From: Colletotrichum lupini
Lineage: Eukaryota > Ascomycota > Sordariomycetes > Glomerellales > Glomerellaceae
Direction: 5' to 3'
NCBI RefSeq assembly: GCF_023278565.1
Contig: NC_064677.1
Span: 1,178,001 to 1,242,000 of the forward strand
Length of the DNA: 64,000 nucleotides
The translations under genes and the position numbers were made by a program. The notes below the pieces were generated by a model, which was not told the DNA's origin, did not search any database, and was given only the letters and a program-made list of their open reading frames with translations. Positions 46,901 to 57,954 of this stretch are shown piece after piece. The first letter of the stretch is position 1, and each line of letters starts with the position of its first letter.

Positions 46901-49900
46901 CAGCTGAATGACCTGAGGCACAAAGAACCCTTCCATTGGCAGGCGAATTATGCAGTCCGGAATCCGAGGTTGGTTGGTTGGTTGATTGATTTGCATGCGT
47001 GTTGATGTGACAAGGGCGGGTGACGGCCACTTTTTTGCATCAAAACATCGAATGAGCCATCCGCTGATTAGCCGCTGCAGACACATGCAGGATTGCCAGA
47101 CAAGGACGGCAAAATCAGATCAGGGCAAACTTCAAGAGTATCCAGAGGGTGTACTGCCGCTAAGACACACCGGTTCTGCCATGGTTTCCGCTCGTGGAAT
47201 GGATTTGCGGTAGTCCCTCGTATCGATACCAGTTTGGCCCGGCCTTAGTCTCTTTTCTACCATTGGCAGTTGTTCTCCCGCGCTTCGGGCTTCTGTAAGT
47301 CACCGTTGTCCCAGTTAGTGCCAAGTATCTTGCATAACCTCGAGGGAGGACAGGTGTGCTGTGCTGAGAGCATCTGTCGTCACTGGTTGGTGCTGGCGCC
47401 GGTGACACAATGGTCTCTGGTCTCTTCGGTCCTTTCCACAGTAGATTGGGCATTGGCGACTACAGCCATCGGACGCTATTTCTGTTGAGGGTGGCTTGCA
47501 AACTTGATGCTGCTAAATACCTTACTTAAGGCACTTGGTAGTATTCGCACGACAGTAAAGTGCAGCAAAGGATGCCGTGCCCCAAAAGTAACGGCCATGT
47601 GCGTATGTGCTGGTGGTTTACCCGGCCACCCGTCTTCATGCCCCTCCCCTGGCGTATACGTATGCCGGCATGACATGGCGATTCGGGCGGCAGCGTGTGT
47701 GATCTGCGACCGTCTGTTCGCGGGATCGGGCGAGACGGTTCAGTCGGTTGGTGGCGTCGGTTCGTTGCGACGCAGCGGAGAGCCTCACTATGCGACTGCG
47801 TCTCGGTGTCTCAGACGACGGCCACCACTAGGGCCAGGGATGAGGCGTGCGGATGGACAGGCAATACCGCAGTGGAAAGGCACCAAAAGGATCGCGATGA
47901 CGGGCGATCGTGGGTTCGACCCAGTGGGGGTCTCCCAGTTCATTGTGCTCCAGTATACCATATGGATGCGCAGCTGTAGTCTCCGGATTCTCACCAGTAC
48001 CAGTCATCTGCCATTCGAACGGAGAGTCGGAGACAATGTGAAGCTCGAAAGTGACCCATTGTTGGTATGGGGTTCCGATGATGTGTGGCAGGCACATCTC
48101 AATAGGGAATTCGATTCGCATCATCTTCTCCATGCGCGCATGTGCGGTGATGGATGTCTATGGGGCATATGACGATGAGGACAATGTGTAAACGACGACG
48201 ACGAAGACGCTAGCCGCCATTCAGTTTAGAGCGGCCGCGGACCGGTGATGAATATTCGGCGCAAGGGGCGTGATGTGAACAGAGGAAAGCCAAGAAAGAC
48301 CTTGGCAGTGCGACATATCGATCAATGAGTGATGCTGACTATCCGCAGCTTGCAGTGCACAGCAGTACTTTACAATGCAGTGCAGTGCAGTAGTTGCCGT
48401 GCTGCAAAACACAAAGTTTCGGTCGAGAGCGAAGTGAAAAGGCAACGGGGCTCTGCAATTCAAAGTTAATTGCAATGTTACAGCGAGAAAACCAGCCATG
48501 GCCTTATCGCCCATTGCGGTGCTCCCGAGTAAGGTAATCAACCTGACGGAGAGGATATTCAGGGTCCCTCCCTTCCCCCTTTGTGCCTTCCGTCTATAAT
48601 ACCTAGCACGATACGGCAGGAAGCGAGTGGGTGTGGTCGTTGAGAAGTCAGGAAGGCAATTCAAAGCTCCGGGGGAACAACTTCAATCTCTGGACCCCTG
48701 GACTCTAGAAGACAGAAGGACCCTTTCTCAGTCCTTGGAAACCAGCGACATCCGTCCTCACCACCACACAGAGAAGAATAAGAAAAAAAAGGGAGGGGGG
48801 AAGGAACGAAAGCTTCCTACCCGTGGAAAACAGCTACATCCCAGTGAAGGAGGCGCTCGAGATTCCAAGGTTTCCAGGTTCACGAATTGAATGTTCCCTG
48901 CAGCGGCTCTCCCGTCAGATAGCACGGACCCGGTTTTGAGCCCAGTGCCAGCCGGCATATCGCTGTCGCATTCGCTGCCACTGCCACCCTCCGCGGGTGC
49001 AGCGTGCCCAAGCTCCCACTCCGAGAAAATGTCACTCAAAAACATGAACAGCTCCTGCTTCAGCTATCGTAAAGTACATATTCAAGGTACTTTTTTTTAC
49101 TGACCTTAGTTCTCAAATCGAGGATTACTGCAATTTACCTACAGTTCCAGTATATGCTTTGAGCAGCAAACACCAAGGGGAAGAGGTTCAACCACCAAGA
49201 AATGCCATTGCCAAAGCCAGATGGACCAGATTGATGGCCCCAACATCCAGGTCCAAGGCCCACGCCCAGCTAAAAATGGAGACCCAATTTTTAAATGTTA
49301 ATGACGAGCAAGCCCCCCAAGCAAGATCATCGCGCGTCGCCCCCATTCTTTTTCTCTGGGCACCGACGTGGCGCCGCGGGTCGAAGCAGCGATTCACAAG
49401 CGCCACCACTGGTCAACGTGAACAAGGCTCGGACGTGCAGATAGAATTCTGGAGCCAATTCTTGGAATCGTCGCTGTCGTCAAATTCTTGGTTCCCACCC
49501 CGTCCCTCTATATTTCATTGAGCTCAAACACCACCCCCCGGGGGCCCCTCGCGCCCTCCAATGCCAGAGAGGAAACAGAGGTCCAGTTTTACTCTACAAG
49601 TCCCTGTTTCTCTAAAATGACCGAGAGAGACTGGGGAATCGGAGTGTCGGGGACTGAAGCAGTACCCATATCTTTGCTGCCATTGCCTGCCAAAGCTCCC
49701 ATCCAATGTCACCAGGAGCGTGAAGAAAAAGAGTCCAGACTGCGCGACCGCTTGCTGATTAACAACTGCAAGCACATGGAAGTGCTCGTGCCTGCCATTT
49801 CTGCTGATTGCCTTTTCGGTCTTGGCCCCCTTGCTCTTTCCCTGTTCACTTATTCCCAAGGTCTCCATCTGAATCTGAAGAGGTACGGGGATACTTGGTG

Positions 49901-50511
49901 ACTTCCATCGAACCTAAGCTTTCCCATCGACAAAAGACGGGAAGGTGCACCTCCCAAGAAATATTTCATCCAGCCCTCCTCCCCTCGACCTTTCAACGAG
50001 CTCCATCCCCAGCTCTTTCCCTCCCATTTCTTTCCCCAGCTTTACCGGCTCTCCAGGTACATTTCACCCACGGGAAAATAGGAAGGTACCAATTTTCGAC
50101 TGGAGTCTTCTTGACTGAAGAGTCTACCGTCCTCCTCTCTCCTGCCCATCCTCGCAGTTCCTGCCGGTGGTCATAGCTACCTTACTCACCCCGGAACACA
50201 CACCGCGAGTACTTGCGCCTTTGTCACCACCAACCGGCGGCAATTCTCTCTCACCGAGAAAAAGAGCGAAACGACCCGACCGCAAACGCCAATCGCGAAT
50301 TTGCATCATCTTGCTGCCATTCTTTTGCCTCTGACGGCATTTATCGGGCCTATTCGCCTTTACCTACACAAAGCAAAAGGGAGGACACCTTGATCCCTCG
50401 GAAATCCAAACGACCACAACGTTTTACCTTGGACACACATATTCCACTTACACCACATAATCTTGCCCAACTCAACCGACGGCCCCTCGCGGCCTCTTCA
50501 TCCCGCCCACC
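43937..50511. other. 6.6-kb interval with no supportable gene
   Basis: Composition is normal, not island-like, yet no frame shows a recognisable product. The longest (47504-48172, 222 codons, plus) is Arg/Cys/Gly-rich with no family resemblance and overlaps frames on the other strand. The stretch holds a 14-bp palindrome (45556-45569), a TGCAG triplet repeat (48376-48390) and, from about 49970, a C/T-rich stretch typical of fungal promoters. It likely contains the long promoter and 5' leader of the MscS gene, and could hold a non-coding RNA. Confidence 0.55.
49970..50045 (+). promoter_or_regulatory. pyrimidine-rich promoter tract of the MscS gene
   Basis: Long C/T-rich run about 470-540 bases before the ATG at 50512. 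Such tracts sit just upstream of transcription starts in highly expressed filamentous-fungal genes. No TATA box stands out. Confidence 0.4.
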
Positions 50512-53112
50512 ATGACGACGCCAACAAATAATCGCGATCGCGCCAATTCAGACGAAAATGAGAAGCATTCTCAGCATACGGACGATAGTCTCCAAACCGC
50601 AACTGATCCCAATTCTCAACCAACTCACCCCGAAAAGTTGACGAGATTAAACACCGACAACCACCTTCATATTCCCCAAGAGACGCATGGCGGACCAATG
50701 TCACCGCAAGACTCACGAGAACAAGCCTCACGCCTCAATGACGATTTGGAGTTGTTGCGCGCCGAGCGCCTCATCTCCAACCAAGAACATGAAATGTCCC
50801 AGCAGCGTTCTCGCCAGGGTAGGACCCGCGAGATGGAGCCCGAGGATGTCTTCGCTACCAACGGTCCAAACCCTGCCGATGCCGCTAAGCCGCCGCCCGA
50901 GAAGAAGGCCGGTGCCTTCGCCTTCGCATTGTGGAAGTGGCTGAGGAAGTTCCCACGTGTTTTCCGATACTTTGTCTATCTGATTCCCGGTGCCGCGCTT
51001 CTTCTCATTCCGGTTCTCATCGGTCACTTCGCCGTGGACGCCGAAAGCGCTACCGTTGGTGGTGCCTACGGCGTTTATCTCACTTGGTTCGGAATCTGGC
51101 TCGAGGTTGTCTGGTGCTCATTGTGGGCTACGCGTATGGTTACCAGCTTTATGCCCCTCACCTTTGGCGGTATTGCCATTGTCATGGGCTCTTCGAACCA
51201 TAAGAAATGGAGGGATATCGGCCAGGGTCTGGAGCTGCACACTGCCCTCTTCATGTGGATGCTCGCCATTCTTTGCTCTTACTCGCCCATACTCGAAGAC
51301 CACCGCGTTCTTCCCGACGGGTTCAACCCGGACACCGACACCAAGCCGGATCTCAAATGGGTCGATATCGTCCAGAAGGTCATTATCGCTTTCTTGGTCC
51401 TGGCTGCTCTCAATTGGGTGGAGAAGATCTGCATCCAATGGATTGCCACATCTTTCCATCAGCGCACCTACGTCCAACGAATCGAGACGAACAAGAGCGA
51501 TATCGACCATTTGGTCCACCTTTACGAGCACTCCAAGATGCGAATCAATCGCGAGGACTCTATATGGCTCACAACCGAGAACGGCAACAGGTCAGGCGCC
51601 CGTACCCCAATGGGTGTCGTCGGAAAGAATGTTCGCACTGCCTTCAACAAGGCCGGTGGCGTTGCGGCTCGTGTTGGAAACGACTTCATAGGACGAAAGG
51701 TCGCTTTCAACCATGCCCGCAAGATTACATACGAGATGTTGCGTAACACGGGTTCTGCTCATTCTCTTGCCCGCCTCATCTTCCGGAGTCTCGCCAAGGA
51801 CGGTCAAGAGACCATCTACCTTGAAGACATGCAGTCCGCCTTCAAGACCAGTGAAGAGGCCGAACACGCCTTTAGCATTTTCGACAAGGATCTCAATGGT
51901 GATATCTCTATGGAAGAGATGGAACTCACTTGCAACGAAATTCATCTTGAGCGCAAGGCCATCGCTGCCTCGTTGAAGGACCTCGATTCCGTCATCAAAA
52001 AGCTTGATAAGGTCTTCCTCGTCATCATTGTCATTATCGCCATCATCGTCTTCATTTCCATTCTCTCAGGCTCTGCCGCTGCCGGTCTCGCTTCTGCCGG
52101 ATCCAGTTTCCTCGGTCTCGCATGGCTGCTCCAGGCCAGCGCCCAAGAGTTCCTGCAGTCCATCATCTTCGTATTCGTCAAGCACCCATTCGATGTCGGT
52201 GACCGCGTCACTGTCTACGGCAACACTGGTACCACCGGAACTGGCGACGATTACTATGTTACGGAAATTTCCCTGCTGTACACCGAGTTCAAGAAGATGG
52301 AGGGTCACATTGTACAGGCACCCAACAGTGTGCTGAACACCCTTTTCATCCTCAACCAGCGCCGTTCTGCCGGTCTGGCTGATCCTATCGAGCTCAAGCT
52401 TGGTTTCGGCACCGATCCGGAGCTCATCGAGGAGCTCAAGTCTCGCATGCTCAACTTCTGCCTCGAACACAAGCGCGACTACCAGCCTCGCATTATTACT
52501 GAAGTCCGCACTCTTAATGAGGTTCAATCTTTCACCATGAACTTGATCTTCTTCCACAAGTCCAACTTCCAGAACGAACTGCTCCGTCTGCAAAGACACA
52601 ACAAGTTTGCCGCCCAGCTTATGGCCGAGGTTCGCGCTGTTGGTCTCCAGGGCCCTTGGCAGGTGCAACCTGGTGGTTCCCGCAACACACCCTTTTACTG
52701 GGCAGGCGGCGCCCCTCCTTCGTACGACTCTTCCAAGAACGGTGGTCCCAGTGGCATCGAGCCTGCGACGCCTGGAGGCGACTCTCACTCCATTCACTCT
52801 ACTACTCAGCCTACTACAGCGGGGACTGCGGTGGCCACTCGCGCTCGCGCCGATTCCCGCACTGGTATGACGCCTTTCATTGACAACAACTGGAGCGATT
52901 TCCAGGACGTGTTTGAGGCTCGCAGAGAGGTCCACCAGCCGCACGTCGCTCGCCTCCAGAGCATCCGCGAACGAACCGACCTCGAACGCCCAGAAAGCGC
53001 GACGTCAGGCGCCGCGGCTTCAATAGCTAGTCACGATTCTGGATCTCAGCGCCGACGCTTCTTTGGCCGACCGCGGAGTTCCAGCAGAGCCAAGACCGGC
53101 GACATTGTTTAG
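50512..53112 (+). CDS. EF-hand MscS-type mechanosensitive ion channel, 866 aa
   Basis: Fungal MscS homologues with a Ca2+-binding EF-hand (fission yeast Msy1/Msy2 group) sit in ER or nuclear-envelope membranes and respond to hypo-osmotic swelling. It is a single exon. The N-terminus (1-145) is hydrophilic and disordered. Membrane spans lie at about 150-176, 188-222, 242-262 and 290-312. An EF-hand D-K-D-L-N-G-D-I-S-M-E-E is at about 457-468. The MscS pore helix region (Gly/Ala/Ser-rich, then A-S-A-Q-E-F-L-Q-S, H-P-F-D-V-G-D-R-V) runs about 500-570, followed by a beta domain and a Ser/Arg-rich tail. The EF-hand sits just before the pore helix, as in the family. An intact, canonical copy. Confidence 0.95.
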   Translation: MTTPTNNRDRANSDENEKHSQHTDDSLQTATDPNSQPTHPEKLTRLNTDNHLHIPQETHGGPMSPQDSREQASRLNDDLELLRAERLISNQEHEMSQQRSRQGRTREMEPEDVFATNGPNPADAAKPPPEKKAGAFAFALWKWLRKFPRVFRYFVYLIPGAALLLIPVLIGHFAVDAESATVGGAYGVYLTWFGIWLEVVWCSLWATRMVTSFMPLTFGGIAIVMGSSNHKKWRDIGQGLELHTALFMWMLAILCSYSPILEDHRVLPDGFNPDTDTKPDLKWVDIVQKVIIAFLVLAALNWVEKICIQWIATSFHQRTYVQRIETNKSDIDHLVHLYEHSKMRINREDSIWLTTENGNRSGARTPMGVVGKNVRTAFNKAGGVAARVGNDFIGRKVAFNHARKITYEMLRNTGSAHSLARLIFRSLAKDGQETIYLEDMQSAFKTSEEAEHAFSIFDKDLNGDISMEEMELTCNEIHLERKAIAASLKDLDSVIKKLDKVFLVIIVIIAIIVFISILSGSAAAGLASAGSSFLGLAWLLQASAQEFLQSIIFVFVKHPFDVGDRVTVYGNTGTTGTGDDYYVTEISLLYTEFKKMEGHIVQAPNSVLNTLFILNQRRSAGLADPIELKLGFGTDPELIEELKSRMLNFCLEHKRDYQPRIITEVRTLNEVQSFTMNLIFFHKSNFQNELLRLQRHNKFAAQLMAEVRAVGLQGPWQVQPGGSRNTPFYWAGGAPPSYDSSKNGGPSGIEPATPGGDSHSIHSTTQPTTAGTAVATRARADSRTGMTPFIDNNWSDFQDVFEARREVHQPHVARLQSIRERTDLERPESATSGAAASIASHDSGSQRRRFFGRPRSSSRAKTGDIV

Positions 53113-55019
53113 ATTAAAACAACAGACGATGAGATCTCTTTTTCCCAGCAGAACAGAAGTCCTTTCCCTTGCACCCAGGCTCGGGACACCTACACTCTTT
53201 TCATAATGCGATATTTGTAATCAGCGAAGCGAGAAAAGCGACCTAGAGAAGGAGAAGATAGAGAAGAGTTTGCATGATCACCTGTGCGTACGAAAGGATC
53301 TGGGTAGAACGCCCGAGTATCTGTCGCAAGGTGTCGACGGAGTTTTATTTCACAGAAATTGGCATTAGGAGCGAAAAGACGCTTTCCTTTGGACAGACAG
53401 AAATCGGGGTAAAATACCCAAATAGAAGCCTCGATTCGTAATTCATCTTGCGTATACCCATTCCGCTCACTTGCTGTAGTTGACAGCTTTCGACTCATCT
53501 TCAGTTGCTGATTGTGTCATCGTACGAACAGTGATTCTATCGTGTTCCCCCTTACTCGAGGTAATTCGCACCAACCCAACGCAGGTTTATCTTATGTCAG
53601 GCAGGTTCTGCGTGGGCCACGGGATATAGTTCGAAAGGCGCGCCAGGCGCCGCCTCTTGTATGCTTCGCAATACTGCCCTTTTCCCCGTTCTTTGTCTCT
53701 TCAGCCGAAAACCGCATGACCAGCGAGCACGTCCTCTTCTCCTGATGAGATTGTTTACCAGGAGAGGTTCGTTCCGATGTGGACCGGTAAGTGGAGGTTG
53801 GAGAAAAGACTTTCAACGGCGCAACCCCTCCACCAAAGTAATTCCCCTAGAAAAGTCCATACTGAGACATCAAGCTAGGTAAATAACGTCCTTCTCAGGA
53901 CAATTCAGCGAATGTCTTTTGATATCATCCGAATCAAGGATACTGCGCCAGGATTCCGTTCACGTCCCGCTCCCTTCGGCACCCTCCTCCTCCCCCGGAC
54001 TGCGATGCCGGGTTATCCGGAACAGGGCGCGGCGGCTTTCCCGGTAAAAGATGCACTCTCTGTTAGTGCCAAGGATATATCAACATACCTTAATTTTAAA
54101 GGACCGGCTTTATTTGCCATTTCGAACAAGCCAAACCCGAGCTTGCGGATAAGGTTTTGGGTCCTTTTGGTCCCAAGTCCCAAGCTCGCTTCCTCGGTTA
54201 ACCGGGAAAGTCGGCATGCTAGATGGATGTCATATCCTAGGTATGTAAGCTATTCGTGAGGCAACTCCTAAGACGACGTAGCTGGGCTTCGATATCTTCA
54301 CCTAACCGTCTTTTCTTCGCTTGGCATAGTATGCTCCTTGAACTGAAATAGACGTCACAAGGCTTCTTGCGGAGTTTTGGTGCACTACCGGATCATGATT
54401 TCCTTAATCAACATGAATCCCTGGGTCGTAAACTCAATTCTCAAGACGTCCAGTTGAAGCGGGGCCACATTGGTACAAGTCCGGGATGGGAGGCCCGAAG
54501 AAGTCTAAAAGGGCAACTTTACGTGGTCATTTACAGGGAATGGGCTGGTTCTATGCATACTCGCCAAGCATTATACACTATATTTTCCAGAGGCATTGTT
54601 AGAATCTCAGGGTAAAATCGTGGACCAAGAAAGTCAACATGAAGATATCGGATCATCTGACCTCTATCTTAGATCGCCAAGACACGAAGCTCTACACAAA
54701 AATGGACGATTTAGGCACGAAGAAGAAGACCCTCTTGGGCAGGATCTTCTGAGTCCTGCTTGCAAACGGTTTCTCTTATTTAAGAAAAAGGTCAAGCGCA
54801 AGTCGACGATGGCCTCAAGTGGCTGTTGGCAAACTTACTAGCTGTCTCTGCCAGATTCTACCGGCCGTTCGTCCACTACACCAGGGCGACATTCCATTCG
54901 TTTCTCGCAGTCCCGCAACGCCCATCCCCAACTCTCATCCCGCGAAGGCATCACACGACACCTTTCGTTCTTCCCACGCCCCCAACTCCGCAGGATTCTC
55001 CTCGCGTGATACCGGAACC
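53113..55019. other. 1.9-kb gene-free interval
   Basis: 3' flank of the MscS gene and promoter of the tyrosinase gene. Frames of 60-115 codons are unassigned; the open frame upstream of the tyrosinase ATG (from 54819) lacks an ATG and is leader. Confidence 0.5.
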
Positions 55020-56348
55020 ATGGCGAGGATACTCCTCGCTCTAGCTGCCCTCCTCGCAGCAGCGACAGCCACGTCCGCAACCTGCACCAACCCCTCGGTC
55101 CGCAAACCATGGACCGCCCTGACGGAAGACGAAAAGGCAAGCTACATAAACTCGACGCTCTGTCTAATGGACCCGTCGCAAGCGCCAGCCAAAGTCGGAA
55201 GCTGGGGCGCGACGAGCCGTTGGGAGGAGTTGGTTGTTGCGCATATTGCGCAGGTTCGGTATATTCACACAGTGGTACGTGCAAACACGACAACAAGTGT
55301 CTAGATACATGCCGTCGGACTGTTGGACTTCCGTCTTGAGAAGTGTGTGCTTGAATATTGTTATTCAATGAGGCTAATCAGACCGAGTAACCGATAAGGG
55401 CGCCTTGTTCCCCTGGCATAGATGGTACACCAAGATCCACGAAGACCTCCTCCGTAACGAATGCGGCTACACAGGTCCATACCCGTACGCCTGCCCTCCT
55501 CCCTGGTTCTCTCTCCGCAGGAATTCAGCACCCAACTCACACCTCCTCCAGCTACTGGGACCAACAAACAGATCAATCCCTCTACCTCATCCAAAACGCT
55601 TCCGTCTGGGACACCGCATCCACAGTCAAAGCCTTCGGCACAGGTCGGACCGACGCATCCACAAACTGCATCCTCGACGGCGCCTTCACGGACTACCGCG
55701 TCCGCTTCAACACGCAACTTGAACGAGACGAGACAGGAGGAGGCGGCGTTTGTCTCACACGCGCCCTAAACCAGACGGCGTTCGATACCGTCTCCCAAGC
55801 GAACGTCGTAGAGCCCTGCATGGCGCTTGACAAGGGTGATGATTACGGGGAGATGTTGGGGTGTCTTGGGAATACACCGCATAGTGGTGGGCACTTGGGC
55901 GTCGGTGGCATCGTGAGTTTTCTCTCTTCCTTTGGTCCATCTCCTGCTCTCCCAGCATCGAGCAGAGCGAAAGGACTCTTCTCGGCAAAAAGGTCATCGA
56001 ATCCAATGCTGAATAACATCACAGATGCGCGACCACGCCCGCTCACCCGCTGACCCAATCTTCTACCTCCACCACACGAACTTCGACCGCCTCTGGTGGG
56101 AGTGGCAGACTTCCTCTCCCGGCAGGCTCTACGCGATGGGCGGCCCCAACGTCGCGGCGAACCAGATCTTTCTCGACGCGCAGCCAAAGATCCTGCCCGA
56201 GGACATGTTCCTCCCGTACTTTGGAGATGGAGGCAGCAACGTCACGACGCTGGACCATATTTTGTGGATGCCTGGGTTGGCTGAGAATATCACCATTAGG
56301 GACACGATGGATGTCCGTGGGGATAAGATGTGTTTTGAGTATGTTTGA
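55020..56348 (+). CDS. short secreted tyrosinase (341 aa, 4 exons)
   Basis: Type-3 copper oxidase that hydroxylates monophenols and/or oxidises catechols. Exons: 55020-55274, 55399-55484, 55552-55912, 56025-56348; total 1,026 bp, phases consistent. Residues 1-19 are a signal peptide. The CuA site is H-(8)-H...P-W-H-R-W (V-A-H-I, Y-I-H-T, F-P-W-H-R-W). The CuB site is T-P-H-S-G-G-H-L-G-V-G-G and then F-Y-L-H-H-T-N-F-D-R-L-W-W-E-W. All six expected His are present. G-P-Y-P-Y-W-D joins exons 2 and 3. There is no C-terminal lid domain as in the large intracellular tyrosinases, so the enzyme may be made active and exported. Melanin or phenolic detoxification is likely but unproven. Confidence 0.92.
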
Positions 56349-56826
56349 ACGGGGGTGATATCACCGTGATGATTGTCTTGCGATCGATGAGATTGTGATG
56401 TCAAAAAGGTCGAGGCCCGGAACTTGTGGAAAGGTATGCAGCCCTTATACATAGGCAACTCAGGGAGAGTAGAGCGGGGAGACCACTGGAACATCGCCAT
56501 GAAAGCAAGCTAACGAACGCTTTCGTTAACAGTTCAATGCGGAAATTTTGACATGATGCTTGATTTGAGGTCTATGATATACATGAGGCCTTGGAAACAA
56601 TACTATAAGGTCGCCACCAAAAGAGATATAAGGTTTGCTCGTCCGAAGGGCCGTTTGATGAACCGCTCCTCCCAGTATCTCGCATTGTTCCCAACCCTTC
56701 ACTTCTACCTTATGATAAGCAGACTTCAAGCTCAACCTTGAGCCATACACGTCATAAAATCGACCCCATCCATATCGATACAGCAACAAAACGTCATATC
56801 ATAGGGACAAGCTCCAAGCAACAATG
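56349..56826. other. 0.5-kb convergent intergenic DNA
   Basis: 3' flanks of tyrosinase and the following minus-strand gene; nothing else seen. Confidence 0.5.
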
Positions 56827-57954
56827 TTACCAACATAGTGTAGCAAAGGTACAGTTGCTTTCGATGACGACCTCGGAGTACGCAGGGTAAAGTACGTCAA
56901 AAGCGGAGGCAATGGCGGTGTTGTATTCGTCGTTGAATTTGGTGGCGTTGCACTCGCTGCAGTGGATTCCCATACCGGGTTCCGGCCACTGTATCTCGTA
57001 CCCAATGAAGCCCTTGAGCTCTCCAGTAGCCATGTCATATGCTGTGAGATTGAAAGTTGCCGGCAGGGTGAGGGTGTCGTCAGAGGTGTCATTGGCAAAG
57101 GGTGCTGGCCCATGATTGTAGACGAAGTAGCCATCAGAGCCTGGGACGGTACCAAGGTTCTTGAGTGCGTTGAAGAAGACAGGCAGAAAGTTGAGGGGAG
57201 TAGCGTTGGTGCCTTGGCAATGGGCCGTGACGGTCGAGTTGAGACGGTTCGAGAAAGGGTAAGGACTGCAATAGCCGTCTGTGGTGAAGAGGATGCTGCT
57301 CAGGAAATGGGCAATGGTGCCGTACCAGATGGCAGGGCGGGGGCTGACCTCGACCTTGACGCTGAGAGTTCTTCCTTCAGCTGAGGGCTTGTTGGTACCA
57401 CCTGTTGAGGCGGTTCCGTTGTCCGTAGGAACCCAGACGCCAGGAAGTCTGGCCCAAGGAGTTGGACCGTTCTCAAGGTGGTTGCAGATGAAAGCTGAGA
57501 TGCAGGTAGAATTGCCGGAAGCGCTCATACTGATAGGGCGTCCGCGATAGGTGTAACACCAGAGGGTGGTACCGCCGTCCTTGGTGCTCATGGCCTTCCC
57601 GGCACGCAAGAGCTCTGGGGTGCCGTCTTCGATCCAGGCAGACCAGGTATCGCCGTTTGAAAAGGTTGCAGAGGCACCCTCGTAGTTCCAGGGATATTTG
57701 CCGTCATTGTAGGGCATCTCGACAACCATGTCAGGAGGAGCAGGGTCGGTCTCGGCTGGAGTGGACCAGATGGCACCTTTATACCAGTTCATCTGGCGGG
57801 ATGTGGACCAGGTTAGGTTCTCTGGGTTAGAGCCAATGCCGCAGTCAGCTAGAACCAGGTTCTGGTCAGCGTTGCCCGGGGCGAGGCGGTGCAGATTGAA
57901 AGGGTTCAGGGAAGATATGACCGTAAAGGCCTTGAGAGTGCGTGAGAAAGTCAT
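56827..57954 (-). CDS. unknown Cys-rich, probably secreted protein, 375 aa
   Basis: A single-exon frame from the ATG at 57954. The frame stays open further upstream but has no ATG there. The N-terminus has a short hydrophobic stretch (about 9-20) that may be a signal peptide, though weak. The mature part has about ten Cys, many N-x-S/T sites and recurrent Trp/Tyr/Gly, consistent with an extracellular glycoprotein. It contains L-A-D-C-G-I-G followed by T-S-R-Q-M-N-W-Y, which I recall from uncharacterised fungal secreted proteins but cannot assign to a named family. No catalytic motif is visible. It converges with the tyrosinase gene; the arrangement gives no hint of function. Confidence 0.75.
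   Translation of the reverse strand: MTFSRTLKAFTVISSLNPFNLHRLAPGNADQNLVLADCGIGSNPENLTWSTSRQMNWYKGAIWSTPAETDPAPPDMVVEMPYNDGKYPWNYEGASATFSNGDTWSAWIEDGTPELLRAGKAMSTKDGGTTLWCYTYRGRPISMSASGNSTCISAFICNHLENGPTPWARLPGVWVPTDNGTASTGGTNKPSAEGRTLSVKVEVSPRPAIWYGTIAHFLSSILFTTDGYCSPYPFSNRLNSTVTAHCQGTNATPLNFLPVFFNALKNLGTVPGSDGYFVYNHGPAPFANDTSDDTLTLPATFNLTAYDMATGELKGFIGYEIQWPEPGMGIHCSECNATKFNDEYNTAIASAFDVLYPAYSEVVIESNCTFATLCW

Noticed and set aside
47900..47935. GTGGGTTCGACCCAG, B-box-like
   Set aside because: T-arm does not pair in tRNA register and no A-box or acceptor stem is present.
47504..48172. 222-codon plus-strand open frame in the large gap
   Set aside because: Arg/Cys/Gly-rich with no recognisable domain and overlapped by minus-strand frames; not supportable as a gene without transcript evidence.
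48376..48390. CRISPR-like or functional tandem array
   Set aside because: Only three TGCAG units; an ordinary microsatellite.
52066..52944. 292-codon minus-strand open frame
   Set aside because: Antisense shadow of the MscS gene.
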